From: Stomorhina lunata
Taxonomy: Eukaryota > Arthropoda > Insecta > Diptera > Rhiniidae
NCBI GenBank assembly: GCA_933228675.1
Contig: OW121743.1
Coordinates: 15,461,724-15,525,723, forward strand
Direction: 5' to 3'
DNA length: 64,000 bases
Numbering within the stretch: the first letter of the stretch is position 1; each line of letters starts with the position of its first letter. The notes beneath the pieces were generated by a model. That model had not been told where the DNA came from. It was given only the letters and a program-made list of their open reading frames with translations, and did not search any database. A program made the position numbers and the translations under genes. This document shows, piece by piece, positions 46,801-57,856 of the stretch.

Positions 46801-49095
46801 AAACAATTGAAAAACTATGTAAACAATTGGTATTTTGAAGAAAATATGAAATAAAATTGTTATATTTAAAGAAAGGATTTTCAACTTTAGTTGTTTTTAG
46901 ATTTTACATAAAAATTTACATTATTTACAAAATGTAAACAATTGTCAAATCATGTAAATAATTGAATTTTCTAAGAAAATTAAGTGGAAATGGAATTTAT
47001 TAATCAACAGCGTGTACAATATAAGATTATCATCAGATATTTACATCATGTAAACAATCTACCCATGTAAATAATAAAGAACTAATGTAAAGAATTGTTT
47101 GATTGTATAAAATAAATGAAAATTGCTTAAATATGTAAAAAAGTCAAAATATAAAATTGCATACCTAAATTTACGTAAGAATTAACTTTTAAAGTAAATT
47201 TTTCTTTAAAATTAATTCTTCAAAGATATACAATAATAATAATATATAATATAATGTCTAACTTAAAATTCTGAGGGTTGACCTTATGTAAACAATAAAA
47301 AAGATATGTAGACAATCAAAATTTTGTGTAAATAATTGTTAAAATTTGTTAAGGCTTAAATTTTTTGTTAATTGTAAGCTTTTTCCTTGTAAATCTTTCT
47401 TTTACACTAAAATTTTTAATTGTTGACATCATGTAAATAATAAAACCTAATGTAAAGAATCGATTTTTTTGTAGAAAATATACGTTTTATAGACTAAATA
47501 AAGGAAATACTATAAAAATATCGATTTCTACAAAGTTTATACCTAATTTAAAGTTATTTAGACAGTGTAAACAATAGATAACTCGTGTAAAGAATTCAAA
47601 TTTGAAGGAAAATTTGTTGAAGAAGGAATAAATCGAAGAAAAGCTTTAATAATATATGTTTTTTTTTAAGTATATACCAAATTTTGTATTATTTACCTGA
47701 TGTAAACAATCAAAATTTAAGAAAATAATCGATTTGTCATGTAAATAATTAATAAAGTTTGTTATAGCTTTAAATAGTTTCGTAATTGTTAGTTTAGTTC
47801 TTGTAAAACTTTCTTAGTATTTGCTTTGCATTAAAATTTTTAAATTTACGTTATGTAAACAATTAATTTATTATGTAAACAATTGATCTTTCTGTAAAAT
47901 AGTTATAAAAATATATAAAATAATAGAAATATAATAAAAATATAAAATTATTAAATTTGTAAGACCAATTTTTAGTTATTTACCTAAGGTAAACAATGTA
48001 AAATTCGTGTAAAGAATTAAAATTTTAGGGAAATTTCTTCAAAAATAAACTATTAAAAGAACTTTATAATAATACATGACTTTTTTGAAGTCTTTTTTAC
48101 ATTTTAAGGTATTTACCTAATGTAAACAATCAAAAGTTAATGTAAATAATTGATTTCTTATGTAAATAATTGATGAAGTTTGTTATAGCTTTAAATTGTT
48201 CCTTAATTTTTAGTTTTGTTGTTGTTCAACTTTCTTAGTATTTGCTTTGCATTACTTCGTTTAAATTTACGTTATGTAAACAATTGAATTATTATATAAA
48301 CAATTGATTTTTCTATAAAATAGTTATAATAATATATAAAAATAATAGAAATGTAATGAAAATATAAAGTTCTAAAATTTTTACGATCAATTTTTAGTTA
48401 TTTACCCACGGTAAACAATGTAAAATTCGTGTAAAGAATTAAAATTTGAAGGAAATTGGTTTAAAAATTAATTATTTAAAGAGTTACGATATTAAAACAT
48501 GACTTTTTTTGATGTTTTCTTTACAATTTAAAGTATTTACCTAATGTAAAAAATCAAAAGTTAATGTAAATAATCGATTTCTCATGTAAATAATTGATAA
48601 AATTCGTTATACTTCCGTTGTTGTTCGTTTTGTTGCTGTTAATCTTTGTAAGTATTTGTTTTGCAAAAAATTTTGTAAGATTTACATCATGTAAACAATT
48701 AAGTCATGATGTAAAGAATTGATTTTTCCATAAAATAGATATAAAAGTGTATTAAATAATAGCAATATAATAAAAATATAAAATTCTAAAATTCGTATGA
48801 ACAATTTTAAGTTGTTTACCCAAGGTAAACAATGTAAAATTCGTTTAAGAAATTAAAATTTCAAGGATTTTATTTTAAAAAATTGAATTTTACATAGAAA
48901 TATGTTAATATTATGGTAGTTTTTGAAGTTTAAGCCAAAACTTCAAATATTTACCTTATGTAAACAATTAAAATATCATGTAAATAATTGATAAGGTTAG
49001 CTCTAAAGTTTTAATGTTATAGTTTTATTATAGAATATTTAATTTCCTTTTGTTTTTTTTGTTCTAATCTTAATTGTTTACTTATGTTAAACATT
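43866..49095. repeat. degenerate ~130-bp repeats with TTGTTTAC palindromes, block II
   Basis: Same family as block I. Between 43.9 and 45.4 kb units read ATTTAATTGTTTACATCA then TTTACATGATGTAAACAAT; from about 45.8 kb a subfamily with two close TGTAAACAATTG copies prevails, and after 47 kb forms with TGTAAATAATTGAT and AAGGTAAACAATGTAAA take over. Near-duplicate units lie at 44,340-44,530 and 44,630-44,810. The 47.6-48.9 kb part has a longer period of about 400 bp (repeated GTTATAGCTTTAAAT and TTCTTAGTATTTGCTTTGCA). Confidence 0.9.
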
Positions 49096-50980
49096 AAAAA
49101 AAACTTTTGAAAAATCTTTAAATCTCACGCAATCTAAACATAATTAGTTACGGGTATATTAAAGCCATTTATGAAAACAGGTGGCCATTGTAGCAACAGG
49201 TACGAATAAGTTACTCTAGAATATTTTCCATTTAATGACATGAGCGTGTTTTTTGCTGCTAATTTAGAAGAATAGAAAAAAAAAACGAAACATTTGTTTA
49301 AATGTCTTTAGACAAGATAAACCATTTATTATAAAATTTAATGGTTTTAATGGAAAAAATCGTTTTATTGTTTATAATTTTCAGTTTTTTTCGTTCGGCC
49401 TTTTCTCTCAAAATTCCATTAGATCTTTAAAAATGTCCAAAAACTAGAAGGAAAATTTTAAATTGCTAAAATGTGCGTTTTTTTTGGGGATTTATAATTA
49501 ACAAATAAATTTTAAGATTTAGTTTAAATGTTGCCAATATTAATGTTTGCTAATGGACTTAAATAATTAACAATTATAAATCTCTTTAATTAACATTAAA
49601 CTTAATTATCTTATGAATTTATTAAGTTCTCAAAAGAAAATGTTTGTTTCTTAAATGTAAATATATATAAAAGATTTTCTTTTCATAAAATTTAGAAGAA
49701 ATTCTTTAAAAATGAAATTAATTTCGAAATTTTATTATGGGGCGTATGATTGATATTAATTCCAAAATAATTTTAATTTTAATGGTTTCTGGGGTAATAG
49801 TGAAACTAAAAAGGAATCAGAATGTTATAAAATGTTTAATACAAAAGAACTAGAACAGAACTAGAACCTAAATGGACCCCGAACAAGACCCTAGCGTATG
49901 ATTAATGTAAATTCAATTAATATTAATCATACTCTACTTAATAGCTGTCCTTATTTCAAAAACTTTTCAACTTTATTTAATGGTTTTAATTACTTTTCAA
50001 TACAATTAACAATTATATAGCACTTTAGCCATAACAATAATTACAAGAACTTCATTATTAACAATTAAATTAAATAGCCCCTTATTAAATATTTTATTGT
50101 TTAAAAGTTTTTCTACTCTTAGTCACTCATTACCAATCCCTTCTATTTCCAACTATTTCCTTCTGTTACCCTTAATTAAATTTTACAACTTGTCATTGGA
50201 AAAATGGTTATTGGTTTTATTTTTCTTGATGTTAAGTCAAAGTTTAAACAAATTGACCATTTACTCTTTTAATGTCAATTCTGGTATGTAAATGTCAAAA
50301 AGTGAGACATAACCTTAAGAGAAAAGGATACCCTGAATTTGTTAAAAATTCTAAGAAAATATTGATTTTTTTGACAATACGAAATAGGTTTTCTCCACTA
50401 GATTAGATAGATTTTAAATCAGGTTTGATTTCTTTGAAAGATAAGTATTAAATGTCCTTTTCCTTTCAAAAATGTCCTTAATTATTCTCATAATTTTTTA
50501 TAATCTTTTTGCAAAATTTCCTTGAATTACTTTTAATTTAATAATATTAAACATATAATAATAATAATACTTTTATTCTACCATAAACCGCTCAACTGAC
50601 ATTTAAATGCACTTACACCAAAAACCAATTAAATTGAATATATTAAAAAAAATTGAATTACTAACGAAAGTCTATATAAATTATTAATAATAATAATAAT
50701 TTTAAAAATATTTATAATTTAATTTATGGTCAGTAGATTAAAAAAATATTAAGACAAGCAAAATAATATAAACTAAAATAAATTAAAATCAAATTTAAAT
50801 TTTTTCAACAAGAAAAACAAATAGAAACAAGAGAAAATTTAAAAATTGTATTCCCTTGAATTGAATTCTTCGCAAAGGCAATCCTTACCCACTGTCCTTT
50901 AAAGGATTTATTGTCCACTTTAAAAGCAAACCATGAAATGAAAATTTCAATCTTATCAGAGATACGGTTTGAAAAATTAT
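49096..50980. other. unique AT-rich spacer
   Basis: No gene supported; the 64-codon plus frame at 50,097-50,291 is hydrophobic and without motif. A two-unit seed of the 11-bp satellite in the array-D orientation (GAACTAGAACAGAACTAGAA) lies near 49,848-49,868. Confidence 0.5.
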
Positions 50981-53900
50981 TCAGTTCTTGATTCTGTTCT
51001 TGATTCAGTTTTTGATTTTGTTCTTAATCTGTTCTTGATTCTGTTCTAGTTCTGTTCTAGTTCTGTTGTAGTTCTGTTCTAGTTCTGTTCTAGTTCTGTT
51101 CTAGTTCTGTTGTAGTTCTGTTCTAGTTCTGTTCTAGTTCTGTTCTAGTTCTGTTCTAGTTCTGTTCTAGTTCTGTTCTAGTTCTGTTCTAGTTCTGTTC
51201 TAGTTCTGTTCTAGTTCTGTTCTAGTTCTGTTGTAGTTCTGTTCTAGTTCTGTTCTAGTTCTGTTCTAGTTCTGTTCTAGTTCTGTTCTAGTTCTGTTCT
51301 AGTTCTGTTCTAGTTCTGTTCTAGTTCTGTTCTAGTTCTGTTCTAGTTCTGTTCTAGTTCTGTTCTAGTTCTGTTCTAGTTCTGTTCTAGTTCTGTTCTA
51401 GTTCTGTTGTAGTTCTGTTCTAGTTCTGTTCTAGTTCTGTTCTAGTTCTGTTCTAGTTCTGTTCTAGTTCTGTTCTAGTTCTGTTCTAGTTCTGTTCTAG
51501 TTCTGTTCTAGTTCTGTTCTAGTTCTGTTCTAGTTCTGTTCTAGTTCTGTTCTAGTTCTGTTCTAGTTCTGTTCTAGTTCTGTTCTAGTTCTGTTCTAGT
51601 TCTGTTCTAGTTCTGTTCTAGTTCTGTTCTAGTTCTGTTCTAGTTCTGTTCTAGTTCTGTTCTAGTTCTGTTCTAGTTCTGTTCTAGTTCTGTTCTAGTT
51701 CTGTTCTAGTTCTGTTCTAGTTCTGTTCCAGTTCTGTTCTAGTTCTGTTCTAGTTCTGTTCTAGTTCTGTTCTAGTTCTGTTCTAGTTCTGTTCTAGTTC
51801 TGTTCTAGTTCTGTTCTAGTTCTGTTCTAGTTCTGTTCTAGTTCTGTTCTAGTTCTGTTCTAGTTCTGTTCTAGTTCTGTTCTAGTTCTGTTCTAGTTCT
51901 GTTCTAGTTCTGTTCTAGTTCTGTTCTAGTTCTGTTCTAGTTCTGTTCTAGTTCTGTTCTAGTTCTGTTCTAGTTCTGTTCTAGTTCTGTTCTAGTTCTG
52001 TTCTAGTTCTGTTCTAGTTCTGTTCTAGTTCTGTTCTAGTTCTGTTCTAGTTCTGTTCTAGTTCTGTTCTAGTTCTGTTCTAGTTCTGTTCTAGTTCTGT
52101 TCTAGTTCTGTTCTAGTTCTGTTCTAGTTCTGTTCTAGTTCTGTTCTAGTTCTGTTCTAGTTCTGTTCTAGTTCTGTTCTAGTTCTGTTCTAGTTCTGTT
52201 CTAGTTCTGTTCTAGTTCTGTTCTAGTTCTGTTCTAGTTCTGTTCTAGTTCTGTTCTAGTTCTGTTCTAGTTCTGTTCTAGTTCTGTTCTAGTTCTGTTC
52301 TAGTTCTGTTCTAGTTCTGTTCTAGTTCTGTTCTAGTTCTGTTCTAGTTCTGTTCTAGTTCTGTTCTAGTTCTGTTCTAGTTCTGTTCTAGTTCTGTTCT
52401 AGTTCTGTTCTAGTTCTGTTCTAGTTCTGTTCTAGTTCTGTTCTAGTTCTGTTCTAGTTCTGTTCTAGTTCTGTTCTAGTTCTGTTCTAGTTCTGTTCTA
52501 GTTCTGTTCTAGTTCTGTTCTAGTTCTGTTCTAGTTCTGTTCTAGTTCTGTTCTAGTTCTGTTCTAGTTCTGTTCTAGTTCTGTTCTAGTTCTGTTCTAG
52601 TTCTGTTCTAGTTCTGTTCTAGTTCTGTTCTAGTTCTGTTCTAGTTCTGTTCTAGTTCTGTTCTAGTTCTGTTCTAGTTCTGTTCTAGTTCTGTTCTAGT
52701 TCTGTTCTAGTTCTGTTCTAGTTCTGTTCTAGTTCTGTTCTAGTTCTGTTCTAGTTCTGTTCTAGTTCTGTTCTAGTTCTGTTCTAGTTCTGTTCTAGTT
52801 CTGTTCTAGTTCTGTTCTAGTTCTGTTCTAGTTCTGTTCTGTTCTAGTTCTGTTCTAGTTCTGTTCTAGTTCTGTTCTAGTTCTGTTCTGTTCTAGTTCT
52901 GTTCTGTTCTAGTTCTGTTCTAGTTCTGTTCTAGTTCTGTTCTAGTTCTGTTCTAGTTCTGTTCTAGTTCTGTTCTAGTTCTGTTCTAGTTCTGTTCTAG
53001 TTCTGTTCTAGTTCTTTTCTAGTTCTGTTCTAGTTCTGTTCTAGTTCTGTTCTAGTTCTGTTCTAGTTCTGTTCTAGTTCTGTTCTAGTTCTGTTCTAGT
53101 TCTGTTCTAGTTCTGTTCTAGTTCTGTTCTAGTTCTGTTCTAGTTCTGTTCTAGTTCTGTTCTAGTTCTGTTCTAGTTCTGTTCTAGTTCTGTTCTAGTT
53201 CTGTTCTAGTTCTGTTCTAGTTCTGTTCTAGTTCTGTTCTAGTTCTGTTCTAGTTCTGTTCTAGTTCTGTTCTAGTTCTGTTCTAGTTCTGTTCTAGTTC
53301 TGTTCTAGTTCTGTTCTAGTTCTGTTCTAGTTCTGTTCTAGTTCTGTTCTAGTTCTGTTCTAGTTCTGTTCTAGTTCTGTTCTAGTTCTGTTCTAGTTCT
53401 GTTCTAGTTCTGTTCTAGTTCTGTTCTAGTTCTGTTCTAGTTCTGTTCTAGTTCTGTTCTAGTTCTGTTCTAGTTCTGTTCTAGTTCTGTTCTAGTTCTG
53501 TTCTAGTTCTGTTCTAGTTCTGTTCTAGTTCTGTTCTAGTTCTGTTCTAGTTCTGTTCTAGTTCTGTTCTAGTTCTGTTCTAGTTCTGTTCTAGTTCTGT
53601 TCTAGTTCTGTTCTAGTTCTGTTCTAGTTCTGTTCTAGTTCTGTTCTAGTTCTGTTCTAGTTCTGTTCTAGTTCTGTTCTAGTTCTGTTCTAGTTCTGTT
53701 CTAGTTCTGTTCTAGTTCTGTTCTAGTTCTGTTCTAGTTCTGTTCTAGTTCTGTTCTAGTTCTGTTCTAGTTCTGTTCTAGTTCTGTTCTAGTTCTGTTC
53801 TAGTTCTGTTCTAGTTCTGTTCTAGTTCTGTTCTAGTTCTGTTCTAGTTCTGTTCTAGTTCTGTTCTAGTTCTGTTCTAGTTCTGTTCTAGTTCTGTTCT

Positions 53901-56390
53901 AGTTCTGTTCTAGTTCTGTTCTAGTTCTGTTCTAGTTCTGTTCTAGTTCTGTTCTAGTTCTGTTCTAGTTCTGTTCTAGTTCTGTTCTAGTTCTGTTCTA
54001 GTTCTGTTCTAGTTCTGTTCTAGTTCTGTTCTAGTTCTGTTCTAGTTCTGTTCTAGTTCTGTTCTAGTTCTGTTCTAGTTCTGTTCTAGTTCTGTTCTAG
54101 TTCTGTTCTAGTTCTGTTCTAGTTCTGTTCTAGTTCTGTTCTAGTTCTGTTCTAGTTCTGTTCTAGTTCTGTTCTAGTTCTGTTCTAGTTCTGTTCTAGT
54201 TCTGTTCTAGTTCTGTTCTAGTTCTGTTCTAGTTCTGTTCTAGTTCTGTTCTAGTTCTGTTCTAGTTCTGTTCTAGTTCTGTTCTAGTTCTGTTCTAGTT
54301 CTGTTCTAGTTCTGTTCTAGTTCTGTTCTAGTTCTGTTCTAGTTCTGTTCTAGTTCTGTTCTAGTTCTGTTCTAGTTCTGTTCTAGTTCTGTTCTAGTTC
54401 TGTTCTAGTTCTGTTCTAGTTCTGTTCTAGTTCTGTTCTAGTTCTGTTCTAGTTCTGTTCTAGTTCTGTTCTAGTTCTGTTCTAGTTCTGTTCTAGTTCT
54501 GTTCTAGTTCTGTTCTAGTTCTGTTCTAGTTCTGTTCTAGTTCTGTTCTAGTTCTGTTCTAGTTCTGTTCTAGTTCTGTTCTAGTTCTGTTCTAGTTCTG
54601 TTCTAGTTCTGTTCTAGTTCTGTTCTAGTTCTGTTCTAGTTCTGTTCTAGTTCTGTTCTAGTTCTGTTCTAGTTCTGTTCTAGTTCTGTTCTAGTTCTGT
54701 TCTAGTTCTGTTCTAGTTCTGTTCTAGTTCTGTTCTAGTTCTGTTCTAGTTCTGTTCTAGTTCTGTTCTGTTCTAGTTCTGTTCTAGTTCTGTTCTAGTT
54801 CTGTTCTAGTTCTGTTCTGTTCTAGTTCTGTTCTGTTCTAGTTCTGTTCTAGTTCTGTTCTAGTTCTGTTCTAGTTCTGTTCTAGTTCTGTTCTAGTTCT
54901 GTTCTAGTTCTGTTCTAGTTCTGTTCTAGTTCTGTTCTAGTTCTGTTCTAGTTCTGTTCTAGTTCTGTTCTAGTTCTGTTCTAGTTCTGTTCTAGTTCTG
55001 TTCTAGTTCTGTTCTAGTTCTGTTCTAGTTCTGTTCTAGTTCTGTTCTAGTTCTGTTCTAGTTCTGTTCTAGTTCTGTTCTAGTTCTGTTCTAGTTCTGT
55101 TCTAGTTCTGTTCTAGTTCTGTTCTAGTTCTGTTCTAGTTCTGTTCTAGTTCTGTTCTAGTTCTGTTCTAGTTCTGTTCTAGTTCTGTTCTAGTTCTGTT
55201 CTAGTTCTGTTCTAGTTCTGTTCTAGTTCTGTTCTAGTTCTGTTCTAGTTCTGTTCTAGTTCTGTTCTAGTTCTGTTCTAGTTCTGTTCTAGTTCTGTTC
55301 TAGTTCTGTTCTAGTTCTGTTCTAGTTCTGTTCTAGTTCTGTTCTAGTTCTGTTCTAGTTCTGTTCTAGTTCTGTTCTAGTTCTGTTCTAGTTCTGTTCT
55401 AGTTCTGTTCTAGTTCTGTTCTAGTTCTGTTCTAGTTCTGTTCTAGTTCTGTTCTAGTTCTGTTCTAGTTCTGTTCTAGTTCTGTTCTAGTTCTGTTCTA
55501 GTTCTGTTCTAGTTCTGTTCTAGTTCTGTTCTAGTTCTGTTCTAGTTCTGTTCTAGTTCTGTTCTAGTTCTGTTCTAGTTCTGTTCTAGTTCTGTTCTAG
55601 TTCTGTTCTAGTTCTGTTCTAGTTCTGTTCTAGTTCTGTTCTAGTTCTGTTCTAGTTCTGTTCTAGTTCTGTTCTAGTTCTGTTCTAGTTCTGTTCTAGT
55701 TCTGTTCTAGTTCTGTTCTAGTTCTGTTCTAGTTCTGTTCTAGTTCTGTTCTAGTTCTGTTCTAGTTCTGTTCTAGTTCTGTTCTAGTTCTGTTCTAGTT
55801 CTGTTCTAGTTCTGTTCTAGTTCTGTTCTAGTTCTGTTCTAGTTCTGTTCTAGTTCTGTTCTAGTTCTGTTCTAGTTCTGTTCTAGTTCTGTTCTAGTTC
55901 TGTTCTAGTTCTGTTCTAGTTCTGTTCTAGTTCTGTTCTAGTTCTGTTCTAGTTCTGTTCTAGTTCTGTTCTAGTTCTGTTCTAGTTCTGTTCTAGTTCT
56001 GTTCTAGTTCTGTTCTAGTTCTGTTCTAGTTCTGTTCTAGTTCTGTTCTAGTTCTGTTCTAGTTCTGTTCTAGTTCTGTTCTAGTTCTGTTCTAGTTCTG
56101 TTCTAGTTCTGTTCTAGTTCTGTTCTAGTTCTGTTCTAGTTCTGTTCTAGTTCTGTTCTAGTTCTGTTCTAGTTCTGTTCTAGTTCTGTTCTAGTTCTGT
56201 TCTAGTTCTGTTCTAGTTCTGTTCTAGTTCTGTTCTAGTTCTGTTCTAGTTCTGTTCTAGTTCTGTTCTAGTTCTGTTCTAGTTCTGTTCTAGTTCTGTT
56301 CTAGTTCTGTTCTAGTTCTGTTCTAGTTCTGTTCTAGTTCTGTTCTAGTTCTGTTCTAGTTCTGTTTTAGTTCTGTTCCGGTTCTGTTCC
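50981..56390. repeat. 11-bp satellite array C (TTCTAGTTCTG)
   Basis: About 490 copies of TTCTAGTTCTG, one base different from arrays A and B. The left edge (50,981-51,042) has older forms such as TTCTTGATTCTG and TTCTTGATTCAG; TTCTGTTGTAG variants lie near 51,066, 51,111, 51,231 and 51,406. Units with an extra TTCTG occur at 52,832, 52,881, 52,897 and again at 54,761, 54,810, 54,826. The right edge decays over two units before unique DNA. Confidence 0.99.
52832..54841. repeat. 1,929-bp higher-order duplication inside array C
   Basis: Three marker units with an inserted TTCTG have the same internal spacing (49 and 16 bp) at 52,832 and at 54,761. The shift of 1,929 bp equals 174 regular 11-bp units plus three 5-bp inserts. 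This is the expected mark of a single large duplication by unequal exchange. Confidence 0.9.
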
Positions 56391-57856
56391 ATAATTACAG
56401 TTTATAATATTTAGCTTCTTTAGACTTTTTTAGACTTTTTTAGACTTTCTAAAATGACCTCTTTCCCGGAAGGGTCAATTCCATTCCCTTTTTAACTCTG
56501 ATAAAAATGACCTCGTTCTTTAAACTATCTCTCTCCTTAATTGCAATTATTGCTAGTGCTTTATACTACGAATAGGTATATCATTACATAAATCATAATA
56601 TTTTTGAACAATTCAGTAATTCATTCATTCATTCAGTCCATCGTCCGTCCATCTTTCAGTCATTCATTCATCTCTAGACTGAATGATTCAGTTTATAATT
56701 TCCAGTGTCTTTTTTCATCGTCATCCTCCATTTGCCAATTGCTCGGGGCATTTAAAAGTTTTTATTGTTAAAAACATAAAATACAATGAAGAAAATCATA
56801 AGAAAATTTACAAAAGAAACTGAATTTTTTTTTTATTTATTTATTATAACAATAGAAAAAGTATAAGAAAATGATTACGCAAGAGGCGGAGGGGGAATGG
56901 GGGTAGAGCAGCTCAAGTATCACGCGTTTTTCTTAATTTATCTTGTACTTATGCTGTTTATACAAGTCAAATTTCTCATATTTTACAATGACAAAGACGA
57001 AGATGTGGATGATGATGGCAAAAGTATCACCAGCTGCCTTAAAAATAGTTTTAAATGAAGTGATAACAATAGCTCAATGGTAAAAGGGACGTAGATACAA
57101 ACGAATGATGCGGGCATTAGAAATTTACAATGGCAAGGCAGTCTTGAAATTATAGTCATAGCAGAGGAAGGAAAATTAAAATTCAAAATTAAAGAACAAA
57201 TCAAGATTGAAGGTAAACGAGTAAAAATAAACCGAACTTTACGAACTATTCCAGCAGAATTAAATTTCAAAATTTTGTGACATTTACTTCAAATCAAAAA
57301 TTAAATATCACTCATACGCCTTAACATAGTAATAACATTTTGTTTTACATTTTCTAATGAAATGTCAAAATATCATTAATTTTACTGAAAAATCTCTAAA
57401 ACCTTGACCTTTCACCAATTTCTTTTCGGTCTACTAAAGACTTTTCATAATAAATCTTAATTTTTGAAAATAATTTATTCACATTAGTTTGACTTTTGTT
57501 CTTTTTTGTTTAATAAAATGTTATTTGTTTAAGTTTCTTTTTTTTGCAAAATAATTGTTTACAAATTCTTATAATTCAATGTCACAAAATCATTTTATAT
57601 AAAATATCATAAATCTTTAACAGCAAATGATGTGTGAAGAAAATAAATGAAATTCAAAAAATAATGGATTATAATGTTTAAGCATTTAGTAATATTGAAC
57701 AAAAAAACATTAAATTTAAGAAATGGAAATTTTTTAAAATTTTCCAAACAATTTAAACGAATTTAAGTAAAAATGAATTCAAAAATGAAACGAAAATTAA
57801 AATAAAACTGGAACTGAACTTGTTTATTCATAAGCAGATTTAAGACCGAGTAGTAG
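56391..57856. other. spacer between oppositely oriented arrays C and D
   Basis: AT-rich DNA with simple stretches (ATTCATTCATTCAG near 56,618; TTTTTTAGAC repeats near 56,420) and the possible decayed reading frame at 56,951-57,280. The 95-codon minus frame at 56,983-57,270 has no motif and lies opposite that frame. Confidence 0.5.
56951..57280 (+). pseudogene. possible decayed coding segment, unidentified
   Basis: From an ATG at 56,951 one frame runs to a TGA at 57,278-57,280 with two internal stops (TGA at 57,056, TAG at 57,092). It reads FLIFYNDKDEDVDDDGKS in the first part and GSLEIIVIAEEGKLKFKI, then RVKINRTLRTIPAELNF, in the last 61 codons. The composition is protein-like and alternates charged and hydrophobic residues as in beta strands. 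I recognise no family. It may be a pseudogene, an exon whose stops are intronic, or chance. Confidence 0.2.

Noticed and set aside
37421..49095. CRISPR-like array of palindromic repeats and spacers
   Set aside because: Repeats are degenerate, spacers are AT-rich and related to each other, periods vary, and the setting is eukaryotic with no cas genes.
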